A stretch of DNA of 64,000 bases from Sporothrix humicola (GCA_021396245.1 WNYE01000047.1:186001-250000); one strand, 5' to 3'. Shown: positions 19,589-30,548, counted from the stretch's first letter. Notes: generated from the sequence alone by a model not told the origin. A program made the numbers and translations.

Positions 19589-20782
19589 CTACGCAGCCAC
19601 AGCAGCCTTGGTCTCTTCAGCGGCAGCCGCAGCCGGAGTCTCGTCGGCAACCTTGAGGTCGGCCACCTTGAGGTCCTCAACAGAAGTCTCGGCCGTCTCA
19701 GCAGGAGTAGCCTCGGCAGTGGTCTCGGCAGTAGGTGCGGCAGCCTCAGGGACAGGCGCGGCCGCCGCAACCTCAACCTCGGCACCCTTCACGCCCTGCG
19801 CCAGCTTGCCCGCCAGGTAGTCCTCCAGCTCGCCAATCTGCTTGCCGCCGGCTTCCCAGCGTGCCAGCCGCTCTGCCTTGCGCGCCGCCGCCATCGCGGT
19901 CAGGGCCGGCCAGTACACCTCGTGCTCGTAGTCAAACTCGAGCGAGCCGTGGAACTCGGTCCAGAGCTGCTCCGACGGCACGTACTGGCGCATGTCCTCG
20001 TTGAACTTGAGCTTCTCGCGCGTGAGGGGGTCGATGAAGGGCGTGATGAGCTTGAAGAAGCCCCAGACGACCCAGGGCACGTTGATAATCAACGCTCTTC
20101 CCAGGCGCTCCGGGTAGTGCGTCTGCAGGATGTGCAGGACCTCGCGGCCCGTGCTGATGCCCGGCGCCGTGTTGGTCCGGCTCTTGCTCGTCTTGAAGTT
20201 GATGAGCAGCGCCAGCGTCTCCTGGCCGGCGGGCATAATGTCGATGACGCGCTCGACCATGTACACCAGATGCTGGACCTGGCGCGGGCTCGGGTCCGTG
20301 TTCTGGCGGCCGGGGTTCAGGTAATGACAAACGCGGCCCTGCTTGTCGTAGCCCAGCAGGACTTGCTTGCCCGTCTCGTTTTCGGGCGAAATGTGCTCCG
20401 CCGTGAGGCCATCAACGCCGTACTCGCGGCGCCACGCCACCGTCTCCTGCAGACGCTTGGCCGCGTCCTTTTCGTGCCACTTGGTCGCCCGCAGGTACCG
20501 CAGCAGGCACTCGCGCGTCAGCCAGAACCGGTCGGCGTCGGTCAGGGGCCCGTGGTCCGCCTTGTCCTTGTCTTTGCTCTCCTTGGAGGCCGGTACGGTC
20601 GTCCACCCCTTGACCTGTTCGAGCAGCCAGTCGTACTTTTTGACCTGGTCCGCCGTGAGCTCGGGCCGCTCAGGGGGCACGCTGTCGGCGGTGGGAGCGG
20701 CGATTGGCAGCTTGAGAATGCCGGCAGCCTCCTTTTCGCTGGCCGCGGGTGCCGTCGCCGGCGTCTGTGTTTCTGCGCTCAT
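19589..20782 (-). CDS. CRAL-TRIO (Sec14-like) phosphatidylinositol transfer protein, PDR16/PDR17 type
   Basis: The 397-residue protein carries a CRAL-TRIO N-terminal helical part (LTRECLLRYLRATKWHEKDA and AKRLQETVAWRREYGVDG) and a Sec14 lipid-binding domain: NETGKQVLLGYDKQGRVCHY, LNPGRQNTDPSPRQVQHLVY, ERVIDIMPAGQETLALLINF, HYPERLGRALIINVPWVVWG and PFIDPLTREKLKFNED. GRQNT and the YPERLG...PW...F segments are typical of the yeast Pdr16/Pdr17 group, which moves phosphatidylinositol between membranes and affects sterol homeostasis and azole tolerance. The C-terminal tail of about 80 residues is Ala/Glu/Thr-rich and probably disordered, and includes a duplicated DLKVAD. Single exon. Assignment to the Sec14-like family is firm; choice between PDR16 and PDR17 is not possible by eye. 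Confidence 0.9.
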   Translation of the reverse strand: MSAETQTPATAPAASEKEAAGILKLPIAAPTADSVPPERPELTADQVKKYDWLLEQVKGWTTVPASKESKDKDKADHGPLTDADRFWLTRECLLRYLRATKWHEKDAAKRLQETVAWRREYGVDGLTAEHISPENETGKQVLLGYDKQGRVCHYLNPGRQNTDPSPRQVQHLVYMVERVIDIMPAGQETLALLINFKTSKSRTNTAPGISTGREVLHILQTHYPERLGRALIINVPWVVWGFFKLITPFIDPLTREKLKFNEDMRQYVPSEQLWTEFHGSLEFDYEHEVYWPALTAMAAARKAERLARWEAGGKQIGELEDYLAGKLAQGVKGAEVEVAAAAPVPEAAAPTAETTAEATPAETAETSVEDLKVADLKVADETPAAAAAEETKAAVAA

Positions 20783-22678
20783 CTTGTGGCTGTGAAGATA
20801 CGAGAAGCTCGAAGTTGGTTGTGTCGATGTTGGAGGAGGAGAAAGTCGGTCAAGAATTGAGGATAAAAAGGAGAAAGATGACGACGCTCAAAACATAAAA
20901 ACAACGGAAAAGGAAGAATGAGAGATTGGCAGGATGAAGAGGATCGAGAGGATCAGAGCCAACCTGGTGGAGCTGAAGCTGAGTGGTTGCTTGCTATCCC
21001 TTTCTGGTTGCTGCAACTCCCGTATTTGTTTGTCTGGCGTCCAGGGGTCTGTCCGTCGGTCCCAACGGTTCGTCTCCAGCAATCTTATCGCCAGCGTTAT
21101 CGGAAAATAATCAATTTCGATAAGCAGTCCCTGGCTAGACCCAACTGGGACTGCAGCGTCTGGAAGCACTAAATCCACCGCCATAGAGTTGCACGTGACT
21201 AGATCTGTAAGTAATAATTGTGGTTCAACAATAACTACGTTTGTTGAAGAAACAGTTGGCGATGACATACAGAGGGATAAGAGAAAGATAAGTAAATGGG
21301 AGAGGAGAAATGGACAAAGCTGAGGTACGCAAGTCCACAAAACTGCCGAGATCCTTGCTTTCCGCGGAAATGACATCTTCAAATCAATGGGCGAACAAGT
21401 CCGAAGTCTGCCACTGCCACGTGAAAATAAGATGCCATGCCCATAGTCAACGTTGCAATTTGAAACTGAGAAAAATACCAAAATCGGTGAAAAATAAGAT
21501 CGGACTTGCGAGGAGGCCGTGAGGCAATTGTGCGCCAATAATGGTAGTCGTATTGAGGCTCTCATGCACGCCTAGCGAGTGGTGAGTCTGGAATCTGAAA
21601 AGGGAAGGAAGCAGTTAAGTGCTGAGTAGCCCGCCCGAGCCCGCTGTCAGTTTTTATGAGAGTCTCGTCTGAGCCTCGAGTGAGAGTTTGACGATAATAA
21701 ATGCGTTTCCAGTTTCTTTTATTTACTTTGAATATCAACAAGAAATCAATAAAGTCAACAGCCCACTTCCCAATCGTCCGAAAGGCTGAAGACGGAGGCC
21801 GATAGTGGAGCCGAGCGTGGAGGAGAGTGTTTTTGGTGGAAGAGCCTACTGCCTGACAAATAAGGCGCCCACATTACATCATGGCTAGCGTTGTTAGCGT
21901 CTTTTGTTATCTCTTTTTGCGGTCTCTGCCCCTCCAAAATTGTCCCTCCAAGGCCCCGAGTTCGGCCTCTCTTACCAAGCAGTCACATTTTGTGACGACG
22001 AGTCACTCAGAAATGCATGCGGAAGGTGCGAATGGCATATCAAAACTAGCCTAGAAAAACGCGGTCCCTCCCCAAAGTACATCCAAATCCTCAGAAGGCA
22101 ACACCAATACCGAGTCGACCCTCCCAGACCACGCAGTCGGTCGCCCCTCCCTTTTCGCTAGCCTCTGCCAATTCAGCCAGTACGAAGCGCTGTCTTTTGT
22201 CTTACGGCGGCGTTTGTTCAATCGATTTTTTTCTTTCGTCTTTTCGTCCTCCTCTTTTCCTTCTGCTCACAAATCAGCCTCCCACCACAGGCCGATATTT
22301 TTCTTTTCCCCCCTTTTCCCTTAACTACAACACCCCCCCGGTCCCCTTCAAGTCCCCTTCCAGTCCCCGTCTGACACACGATTATTCGACTTATATCTAC
22401 TGGACGACGTTTTCTTTTCACTGATTCCACTAGAAAGTTGACCCCAACATAGTTGACTTTCACATCTCCGGCGGAGTCAATCCTTCAATCCTATATATCA
22501 ACCGTACTCGCCTATCGTCGGTCGTTCTTGCCACGACAAGACCACTTTGTTCTTTCCGTCGACACATTCTTTCTTCGTTCCTTCTGTTATCTCTTTCCGA
22601 CCACCCTCCTCGTCGTCACTCATCGCGACACTTTCTTTCTCCCAACACCAACTATCTCCACCACACAACACCGCCGAC
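20783..22678. other. 1.9 kb divergent intergenic region between the Sec14-like gene and DRE2
   Basis: No gene recognised. The left part is purine-rich on the plus strand (the pyrimidine-rich leader of the minus-strand gene). The right part (22200-22678) is C/T-rich and reads as the DRE2 promoter and leader. Reading frames here lack ATG starts or domain content. Confidence 0.5.
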
Positions 22679-23758
22679 ATGCCTGCCTTTCCGTTTGTGT
22701 CCATCGACGCCGACGACGACACCGTCGACTTTGGCCGCTTCAAGTCGGGCGTCACGAAGACCGCTGGTACAAATGGCACCAACGGCACACCAAAGAACAA
22801 CACACGCACCCTGATCCTCGCACCGCCCGCCATTGCCGCCCACGAAGAGAAGCTGCACGCCCTTTTCGCCTCCGACTACGACCGCGCCGCCTGCGACCTG
22901 CAGATGCTCGACCGCCTCGCCGCCGGCTTTGTCCCCCTGACCGCCAACACCTACGATACCGTTCTCGTCCTGACCGACGCCGATGGCGCCCAGCGCACCG
23001 AGGCCGTCTCGCTGCTCAGCAGCCGGCCCGTCTTTGCGGCGCTCGTGCCCGCGATGAAGAACAATGCCCGCCTGCAGTTCCAGGATGGGGGCAGGCTGGA
23101 AGGCGCGGGCGCGCGTGAGGCCATTCTGGCCGGTCTGGTCGAGAAGGATGGTGTTTTCGAGAAAGTCGAGGAGGAGGAGGTTGTCGTGCCCCTGCGGCTG
23201 AAGAAGAAGACTGCGCCGAAGGCGCCAGTTGCTGTCGCGGCACCGGCTGTCGCCCCCGCACCGACCGACGTCAACGCCCAAGGCAAGCGCCCGGCCGTCG
23301 TCCTTGATCTCGGCGAGTACAGCGACGGCGAAGAGCTCGTGGACGAGGACAGTCTTCTCACGGCCGAAGAGCGAAGCCGGCCTCCTCAGCAGCGTGAGTC
23401 CTTTTCTCCCTAAACTATCAAATTGAATGTTACTAACACGTGTGTAGCCCCCGCATGCAACATTGACGGCCAGAAGCGCCGCAAGCCGTGCAAGGACTGC
23501 ACGTGCGGCCTCGCCGAGCGTCTCGAGGACGAAGACCGCGACCGCCGCACCCAGGCCGACTCCGACCTCAAGTCGGTCTTCAAGCTCAACGCCAACGACC
23601 TCAACGAGCTCGACTTTACCGTCCAGGGCAAGACCGGCTCGTGCAACAGCTGCTCGCTCGGCGACGCCTTCCGCTGCTCCACCTGCCCCTACATTGGCCT
23701 GCCGGCGTTCAAGCCGGGCGAGGAGGTCAAGATCCTGAGCGGGCTGGTGCAGCTGTAG
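22679..23758 (+). CDS. DRE2: Fe-S cluster assembly protein Dre2 (anamorsin/CIAPIN1)
   Basis: Electron-transfer component of the cytosolic iron-sulfur assembly machinery, receiving electrons from Tah18. Exons 22679-23393 and 23448-23758 flank a 54 bp intron with GTGAGT, a perfect TACTAAC branch point and GTGTAG. The product has 341 residues: an N-terminal methyltransferase-like domain, a linker ending in VVLDLGEYSDGEELVDEDSL, then the Cys-rich domain with both cluster sites, ACNIDGQKRRKPCKDCTCGL (CX11CX2CXC pattern) and GSCNSCSLGDAFRCSTCPYI (twin CX2C), then GLPAFKPGEEVKI. Exon 2 begins just before the first Cys. All key Cys are present and the length is normal for filamentous fungi. Confidence 0.96.
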
Positions 23759-24630
23759 AGGACGCCGAAGGCGTCATGACCTTGACCTCAACCTTTTTAC
23801 GAGTTTATACCCTCTTTTTTGAAGAGCACACGGACACACGACATGAGATATACCAACACATTGACCATCGGGAATACATCTGGCCGGGAACAGAGCCAGG
23901 CGGTTTAGGCTTGGGCGGTTTAGTTTTAGGACCCGGGTACGGACCGGAACCAGGCGCAGGGCGTTTTCTTTTCTTCTTCTTTTTCTTTGACGTTTTCTGA
24001 TGCTTTTTTTTGTTCCTTTTTCTGCGTTCTTGACTAGCACCGGCATTTTCATGGCGGAGGAGGACTGATTTACACACTTGCTTCGCTGCATTTACACATT
24101 GAATATGGAGAGCGCAGCCAGAGCGCGAGCGCATGTGCCACAGAAAACTGTCTCAAGGCACCTTTAAACTGATTTAATCGCAATAAAACAAATGAACATC
24201 TCTTTAAATAACTCTAACAGTCGCTCTTTCCTAACTGTTATTCACATTCTCACTGAATTACCCAATTTGGATGGATGAGTGTTGTTCGAGGAAAGAGCCA
24301 CCCCGCCAATCCCAACGCTACACAAAACCCACACTATAAACGTGCCCAGGGGCTTCCCTAAAGAGGGGCCAAACCACCAATTAACACCACCAATTAATGA
24401 CTTTTAGCACTTTACGCGTCGAGACGCGTCTTTCGCGACCCAGCACTTGCCTCAGTTGACCTCACCTCACACTTGCCAAAGACACTCTTTAATTTTTACG
24501 AGGCTCACACTGTCCAACAAAACAACGACGTACGACGTAAACGACAATTAACGACGCGACGACAACGACAACGACACCGATTGACAAAAGCAACACTCTC
24601 TTTTCTTCCACCGCCTCTCCCCCGCACACC
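23759..24630. other. Intergenic region between DRE2 and POL12
   Basis: DRE2 3' region followed by the POL12 promoter. ACGCGTC occurs twice, at about 24415 and 24425, as part of TTACGCGTCGAGACGCGTC. ACGCGT is the MCB element bound by the yeast MBF factor at G1/S replication genes, so this is a plausible cell-cycle element (inference). A run of CGACGAC words precedes the start. Confidence 0.45.
24413..24431. promoter_or_regulatory. Paired ACGCGT (MCB-like) elements upstream of POL12
   Basis: Two ACGCGT hexamers about 10 bp apart, about 200 bp before a DNA replication gene. ACGCGT is the known MBF target at G1/S genes in yeasts; its use here is inferred. Confidence 0.45.
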
Positions 24631-26697
24631 ATGGCCGACACCGTCGCGCGGCTCAACGAGCGCTTCGGCGCCGGCGACGGCCAGCCGCCGCTCGAGCCGG
24701 ACATTGTCGTGCAGCTGCAGTCGATTATGAACATGCACGCGCTGCCCGTCCAGGAGCTGTTTTACAAGTGGGAGGCGTACTGCATCAAGATGGACCTGCC
24801 GCTCGACCAGGCAGCGCTCACCATGGACCGGCTGCGGGCGTTCAAGCAGAACCTGCAGGATGCGCTCGAGCGGCGCAATCAGGAGAATCAGAGCCTGCCG
24901 CAGGTCTCGTCACACGCCAAGAAGATCAAGACGGCAAGCACGGCGGCGACGCCGCGGCGGAATGCCGGCAAAGGCGACGTCTACGGCCTGCTGGACGGCA
25001 TTGTGGCTCCGAGCACGCCTGGGTCGGGAGGGTCGACTGGCTTGCGGGGTTCTGCGAAGAAGTTGGGGGGTGCAACACCCGCCAAAACACCTTCCAAACT
25101 CGAGGACCAGCTCAATGCGCTGAGCGGCGGCGCGCTCGCACCGGCGTCGCCGTTTTCGGACCGGCCCAACGCGGGCGAGGTCATTGAAGTCCTGAACCAG
25201 CACCTGCCGGCGGCCGAACCGCCCATTGTGCCGTACGCAGCCTCTCGCATCAAGTTGACGGCGGCGTCGGACCAGAAGAAGCTCGCGTACAAGCCGCTGG
25301 CCATGAAGCTGTCCGAGGCGTCGGAAATCCTGGACGACCGCATCGACGAGTTCACGACGCTGGTCATGGACCACCACAAGATTGACTACGAGGCCTTTGG
25401 CAGCGCGGCGAGCCAGAGCACGTCGGAAATTGTGGCCGTGGGCCGCATTGCGTCGGACGCCGCCGAGGGCAAGTTGAACGCGGCGTCCGTCGTTCTCGAG
25501 ACGTCGCGGCGGATGGGAGGCGGCCTGCGTGTCCCACTCGATTTGAGCAAATTCAAGAGCGGCACCGCTGGCGGCTTCCAGTTCTTCCCCGGCCAGATTG
25601 TGGCGCTGCGGGGCACCAACTCGTCCGGGTCGGCGTTTTCCGTCACCCAGATCCTCGAGATTCCGCTGCTGCCCAATGCGGCATCGACACACGAGACGCT
25701 GGCGGCGCACAGGGACCGGCTGCGGGGCGGCGACAGTGCAGAGGAAGACGACATGATGGATGTGGATGGTGCGAAAAAGGGGCCTGCACCTTTAAACATC
25801 ATGTTTGCCTCCGGACCGTACACGGCCGACGACAACCTCGACTTTGAGCCGCTGCACACGCTGATCAGCAAGGCCAGCGATACGTCGGTCGATGCTGTCG
25901 TGTTGGCCGGGCCGTTTATCGATGCCGACCACCCGCTGATTGCGACGGGCGACTTTGACCTGCCTGAGGACGCCAATGTCGACCCAGACACGGCCACACT
26001 CACAACAGTCTTCCGCTACCTGATCTCGCCCATCCTGCAGCGCCTCGCCGCCGCCAATCCCAGCGTGACGATCTTGCTGGTCCCCTCGGTCCGCGACGTC
26101 ATCGACAAGCACGTCTCGTGGCCGCAGGACGCGTTCCCGCGCCGCGAGCTCGGCCTGCCCAAGGCCGCCCGCATCGTCGGCAACCCCATGACGCTCTCGA
26201 TGAACGAAATGGTCCTGGGCGTGTCGTCCAACGACGTCCTGTACGAACTGCGGCACGAAGAGGTGACCGGCGGGCGGCTGTCCGAAGCAAACTCGAATGC
26301 CATTACGCGCGCCTGCCGCTACCTGTTGGAACAGCGCCACTACTTTCCCCTCTTCCCGCCCGTCGACCGCCGCAAGCTGCCCAAGACGGGCGTCGACGAC
26401 GGCAAAGGCGTGGCCACGGGGCCCATGCTGGACACGAGCTACCTCAAGCTGGGCGAGATGGTCAATGTGCGGCCGGACGTGCTGATTGTGCCGAGCACGC
26501 TGCCGCCTTTCGCCAAGGTCGTGGAGAGCGTGCTGATGATCAACCCGGGCTACCTGTCGCGGCGGCGGGGCGCGGGCACGTATGCCAAGATGACGCTGTA
26601 TGCGGCGGAGGATGAAAGCGACAGCAACAGTGGTATTAATGGCATGGTCGGACACAAAATCTTTGAACGGGCGCGGGTGGAGATTACAAGGATTTAG
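24631..26697 (+). CDS. POL12: DNA polymerase alpha subunit B (Pol12)
   Basis: Regulatory B-subunit of the DNA polymerase alpha-primase complex, needed to start replication. The 688-residue protein has the N-terminal helical domain (ALPVQELFYKWEAYCIKMDL and MDRLRAFKQNLQDALERR), a Ser/Thr/Pro-rich linker with PSTPGSGGS and ATPAKTPSKLE (possible CDK sites), an OB-fold region (FQFFPGQIVALRGTNSSGSA) and the inactivated phosphoesterase domain: NIMFASGPYTADDNLDFEPL, DAVVLAGPFIDADHPLI, VTILLVPSVRDVIDKH, ELGLPKAARIVGNPMTLSMN, RACRYLLEQRHYFPLFPP, DVLIVPSTLPPFAKVVESVL and INPGYLSRRRGAGTYAKM. The order and length match the family. Single exon, start in a CACCATGGC context, paired ACGCGT elements upstream. 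Confidence 0.95.
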   Translation: MADTVARLNERFGAGDGQPPLEPDIVVQLQSIMNMHALPVQELFYKWEAYCIKMDLPLDQAALTMDRLRAFKQNLQDALERRNQENQSLPQVSSHAKKIKTASTAATPRRNAGKGDVYGLLDGIVAPSTPGSGGSTGLRGSAKKLGGATPAKTPSKLEDQLNALSGGALAPASPFSDRPNAGEVIEVLNQHLPAAEPPIVPYAASRIKLTAASDQKKLAYKPLAMKLSEASEILDDRIDEFTTLVMDHHKIDYEAFGSAASQSTSEIVAVGRIASDAAEGKLNAASVVLETSRRMGGGLRVPLDLSKFKSGTAGGFQFFPGQIVALRGTNSSGSAFSVTQILEIPLLPNAASTHETLAAHRDRLRGGDSAEEDDMMDVDGAKKGPAPLNIMFASGPYTADDNLDFEPLHTLISKASDTSVDAVVLAGPFIDADHPLIATGDFDLPEDANVDPDTATLTTVFRYLISPILQRLAAANPSVTILLVPSVRDVIDKHVSWPQDAFPRRELGLPKAARIVGNPMTLSMNEMVLGVSSNDVLYELRHEEVTGGRLSEANSNAITRACRYLLEQRHYFPLFPPVDRRKLPKTGVDDGKGVATGPMLDTSYLKLGEMVNVRPDVLIVPSTLPPFAKVVESVLMINPGYLSRRRGAGTYAKMTLYAAEDESDSNSGINGMVGHKIFERARVEITRI

Positions 26698-26974
26698 GGG
26701 TGCTGTGTGAGTGTACTGTTTTAATAGTAATGGGCTGTATGGTTATATGGGTTCTTTATTTATTTTTGTTTGTTTACTTTATGGGTCGAGGACAAGAAAA
26801 TAAGCATGTATGCATTTGGAAAAGATGAATAGACGTGTCGTTTATGAATTCAAAAGATGCAAAGTGGAACATAAGTAAACAAGTGTATTCTCGTGTATCG
26901 TGACTCGTATATATACCGGTATCAAACAGCCAAAACTATGTACAAAAAATGACAAGCAGAAAACGGACAGAAGG

Positions 26975-27943
26975 CTAGTATCCCGGCAGGTCGACACCGC
27001 TGTAGCCCTGGAAGCTGTCGCAGTCCAGGTAGTTGTTCTCGATAAAGGGCGTGGCCAGCTGCCACCCGTAAACGTTCTTGCCCCAGCTGTGCACGCCCTT
27101 GAGCGGCGCAAAATTGGCCGACGTGACGGAGCCCCTAACAGAATGGGCGACCAGGTTGGTGTCGGACGTGCCAAAGAAATGGGCCGCGTTGAACAGCCGG
27201 ATCTGGTTGTCGCAGGCGGTGCCGTTGGCAAAGCTCGGCTGGTTGGTCATGTTGCGGAACAGATCGAGCGGGAAAGCCGCCTCCCGAAACAACTGCCGCG
27301 TGTGGTAAAAGGACAGCGACATGGACGTGTGGTTCTCGCCGACGGCCCGAAAGTTTGTGGTCCCACCGTACTGGCCCTGCCATCGGTAGGCGTCGCAGGG
27401 CGGGTCAAAGGACACGCTAGGCGAGACAATGGTGCCGTAGGCGCGGGAGCCCTCGACGGCGTCGGCGTTGCTGGCGGTGATGATCTGGTGCGGCACCCAG
27501 CGGAACGACGTGTAGTTGTCGCCGAGGCGGTCAATGAACGGAAACTCGTAGCCGGCGCGCTGGAAATCCGTGATGGACAGCTGGTAGGCGGCGAACTGGA
27601 TATCGTGATCGAGGCCGGCCTGGACCAGCAGAGGGTAATGGTTGGGCGGGAAGACCTCCTCGGAGACGCCCAGCGACCGAAACAGAGCCTGGTAGACATG
27701 GACCAAGATGGGCCACTGCGGCGGGATGAGGGCACGAGCAGTAGCCAGTGGAATGGGAATAATGGCCAGCGTGACGTTGAGCAGTCCCGTTGCGTTCATG
27801 GGGTAGACAGAGGCAATGGGATTTGGCTGGTCAAAGGGAGTGCATGTTGTGGATGGGGGAGAAGAGGAAGAAGAATAGGAGGCACCGGCCACAAGGGCAA
27901 CCACCAGTGCCAAAAAGGCGAGGAGAATGCGAAGAGAGCCCAT
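26975..27943 (-). CDS. Secreted glycoprotein, tentatively of the fungal acetoacetate-decarboxylase-like family
   Basis: From the preferred start the product has 322 residues, beginning with a signal peptide (MGSLRILLAFLALVVALVAG). The body has LNVTLAIIPIPLATARALIP, PILVHVYQALFRSLGVSEEV, HYPLLVQAGLDHDIQFAAYQ, FPFIDRLGDNYTSFRWVPHQ and a C-terminal ATPFIENNYLDCDSF. At least five N-x-S/T sites fit passage through the secretory pathway. From memory this layout resembles uncharacterised fungal proteins annotated as acetoacetate-decarboxylase-like; I am not sure, and no catalytic residue can be pointed out. An in-frame ATG at 28084 would add 47 Pro/Ser/Thr-rich residues, but a TATAAA at 28044-28049 lies downstream of it, so 27943 is preferred. 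Single exon. Confidence 0.75.
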   Translation of the reverse strand: MGSLRILLAFLALVVALVAGASYSSSSSPPSTTCTPFDQPNPIASVYPMNATGLLNVTLAIIPIPLATARALIPPQWPILVHVYQALFRSLGVSEEVFPPNHYPLLVQAGLDHDIQFAAYQLSITDFQRAGYEFPFIDRLGDNYTSFRWVPHQIITASNADAVEGSRAYGTIVSPSVSFDPPCDAYRWQGQYGGTTNFRAVGENHTSMSLSFYHTRQLFREAAFPLDLFRNMTNQPSFANGTACDNQIRLFNAAHFFGTSDTNLVAHSVRGSVTSANFAPLKGVHSWGKNVYGWQLATPFIENNYLDCDSFQGYSGVDLPGY

Positions 27944-28043
27944 TGAGAAGGGGAGAGAGGATGAGGAAGTTGTGTGTTTTGGTGAAGATGGTGTTTTTAA
28001 TGGCGATGTTGGCTCTGTTGATATTGTCGTTGGGTGTTGCTCG

Positions 28044-28049
28044 TTTATA
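28044..28049 (-). promoter_or_regulatory. TATA box favouring the 27943 start
   Basis: TATAAA on the minus strand, about 100 bp before the ATG at 27943 and downstream of the alternative ATG at 28084. Confidence 0.5.
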
Positions 28050-28084
28050 TCAGAGCCCGGATCCTGGTTGGCGGGTGGAGGCAT

Positions 28085-29852
28085 ATTGACGAGAGGTGGG
28101 ACAATGCGGCTCTATTTATGTTTTTTCTTCTTGTCTTTGTCTTTGTCTATGTTATCGGGTCTCGTCTTATGTCGTCTTACTGTCTGTCCTTGTTTATTTT
28201 CGTCGAATATCCCATGACGTGCCGTGACCGGAGAGGTGGGAGGGAAAGGCTGACAGAGTAGCACAGCAGTGTGAAAATGCGAAAGTGTGATGACGGGACA
28301 AGGATCGTGCGCGGGCTGAGAGCCAGGGTCAACGACGCGAGGGACAAGTGACGATGTAGGGGATGTATGCTGTGTGCTGCGTATGCAATGGATGTTGGTT
28401 GAACGTCGTATGCCGTAATGTGGGATGCCACTGAATGTGATATTGGTGAGGAATCCCGGCAAGTCAATAAAAGAAGCGAAAGAGAACCATGCAATGCGAC
28501 CGTGATACGAGGGGAGCAGACAAGGGCAAAAGGAGAAGAGACAAAAAAGAGACAGGAAAAAAAGAAGATGAGCGGGTATGCAGAGTGCAAAGTGTAGAAA
28601 GTGAAGGCACAAAGCAAAAAGGTGTGAGCGGGAGTGAGGGTCCCGGAGAGTGAGAACGAACGGGTCGGTAATAAGAGTTGCACGGAGACGGGGAGGACAA
28701 GATGGGAGGTGAGAGGAGGAAGATGAGATTTAAAGATGTGCAGAGATGAGAGATGAGGAGAGAAGGTAAGATGTATTAATCTTGTCAGGGGTGAGAAATA
28801 AGAGGAAAGAGCGTCGTGTGAAATCAAGGTTGAGAGAGGAAAGAGCAAGAAACAGACGCAGCTGAGGAAGGAGCGTTGTCGACAAGCTTTGCTAGATCAA
28901 GGCATCCAGAGATGTGGGTCTCGAGTAGTTCGTGACGATCCTGGAAGGAGCGTGGGCGAGACCGCAAAGGACGGAGGATAGCTCTTTCCTCAAGTGCTTG
29001 CATGTAATGGGAGATGTTTGCTTTGTATTTTGCACTCTACGAATTTACATTTGAGTTTGTTTCTACGAGTCTGTCCTCTTCCGTCTCGTCTCCAGCGGGA
29101 CGGGAGTGACATGTTACAGGGTCGGGAAGGTCTTGGGAAACCAAAAGGGGAAACGGGAAAATGACAAAATAAGCTAGGAAAATAAATGTTTCGTTTCAAG
29201 CACGGCTGCACAGCGATCCGAACAAGGTTCCTTTAAAGGATGTGGGATATGGAGTCAGGAAAAGAGAGAAAAAGAGACTGAAAAAAGAAGATCAATAAAC
29301 TAAGTCAATCAACCAATCTCGTCTCTCGACTTGCAGCTCTTGCAGCTCTTGCAGCTGTTCTCGGTGTGTTTGTGTGTTGTATTGTGGAGCGGCTCGAGAG
29401 CCGGAAGCTGGCGTTCCCGGGCCTAGAGTGGCAGGAAGTGAGGGGAGCCGACAGAAGGCTTGCAGGGAAGGAGCAAAGGTGGGCAGGGCGGAAAGGGATG
29501 GCAGGCAGGAAGGCGCGACGACAGACAAAGAAGATGACATAAAAAGTAAAAAAAGATGAGATAAAAGAAAAGAAAAGAAAGACAAACAGCTCGCTTTCAC
29601 AACTGGCATACGAGCAAGATGTCATGTGTCTTGCTTTGTGGCTTTTGGCGTTGGTTTGTTGGTGCATTGTGATGTATCAAGTTTAGATTTACAGACATAA
29701 ATTCTTTTTTTTTTTCTTAAAAAAATAAAAAAAAAAATCATAAATAAACGGACGCTCATAAATGAATAGAAAAACATAAGAAATAAAGTCTAAAATAAAA
29801 TCCAAAATAAAAATATACATGAAATCGCTTGCTTGTCTTTTGCCCGCTTCCC
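28085..29852. other. 1.8 kb gene-free region, purine-biased on the plus strand
   Basis: No gene recognised. A/G-rich sequence on the plus strand at 28230-28860 matches the pyrimidine-rich upstream DNA of the minus-strand gene. A three-copy 9 bp repeat lies at 29331 and an A/T tract at 29702-29740. Confidence 0.5.
29331..29357. repeat. Tandem repeat TTGCAGCTC, three copies
   Basis: Three consecutive 9 bp units, the third ending in G instead of C. Confidence 0.85.
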
Positions 29853-30548
29853 TCACAAAAAATGAATGTGTGGCTGCCAAATCAAAATGTTCTTGTCCTT
29901 GAACTCGTCCGACGCCTTTTCGCTGTCAAAGCCGGGCAGCGGCACAAACGCCCGCACGTCATTGTCCCAGTGCGGAATATCGAGTCGTCGCCGGAGGGGT
30001 GGTACGGATCGCACCCACGCCGGCACCTCTTCGTAGACCCGCTCCTGGGCCTGCCACTCGTCGAGCTCGTCGCGCGTAAAGACGCCGGGCGCATCGCGCG
30101 GGACGCCGAGCTGGATGCGCTTGTTGAAGGAGGCCACTAGGAGTCTTGTAATACAAGCGAGGATGGCATACCTCTCCTGGCTGACATCCTCCGGGTCCGG
30201 GATGGCGGCGACGGGCCAGGCGGAGTCGTGGAACCAAAAGGCCTCGAGCTCGTTGCGGATGCCGAGGTTCTGGTCCAACACCAAGTGTTCGTAGATGCGG
30301 TAGAGGCAGTCCAACGGGGCATCGCCGTCGGCGACTACTCTCCTTCTCAACAACTGGAGTTCGCACGCCTCGCGGTGCTGTAGGAGATATCGTGGCGGCG
30401 GCGGCAGGCCGTCTTTGTCGCGAACGGGCGCTTTTGGGTCTGAGGGGTCGGCCACTGGATGGATGCGCCACTTTTTGCGCGGCAGTATGTGGTGCCGCCG
30501 CAGCCAGATGCGGACGCGCACCAGCAAGCGTCGTATTGTGCCAAACAT
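29853..30548 (-). CDS. Unknown 231-residue protein
   Basis: I do not recognise the family. The N-terminus is very basic (MFGTIRRLLVRVRIWLRRHH, then ILPRKKWRIHP) and could be an amphipathic mitochondrial or membrane-targeting helix. It continues with PPPPRYLLQHREACELQLL, an acidic and aromatic middle (YRIYEHLVLDQNLGIRNELE, AFWFHDSAWP) and a C-terminal DELDEWQAQERVYEEVPAW, HWDNDVRAFVPLPGFDSEKA and KNILIWQPHIHFL. No membrane helix or Cys cluster is visible. The start is the first ATG of the frame. Codon use and complex composition argue for a real gene. It lies on the same strand as the nucleotidyltransferase-like gene upstream, 466 bp apart. Confidence 0.7.
   Translation of the reverse strand: MFGTIRRLLVRVRIWLRRHHILPRKKWRIHPVADPSDPKAPVRDKDGLPPPPRYLLQHREACELQLLRRRVVADGDAPLDCLYRIYEHLVLDQNLGIRNELEAFWFHDSAWPVAAIPDPEDVSQERYAILACITRLLVASFNKRIQLGVPRDAPGVFTRDELDEWQAQERVYEEVPAWVRSVPPLRRRLDIPHWDNDVRAFVPLPGFDSEKASDEFKDKNILIWQPHIHFL

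Noticed and set aside
28177..28848. Minus-strand frame of 223 codons upstream of the secreted glycoprotein gene
   Set aside because: Ser/Leu/Phe-rich translation of a pyrimidine-rich tract; no domain and overlapping frames in other phases look the same.
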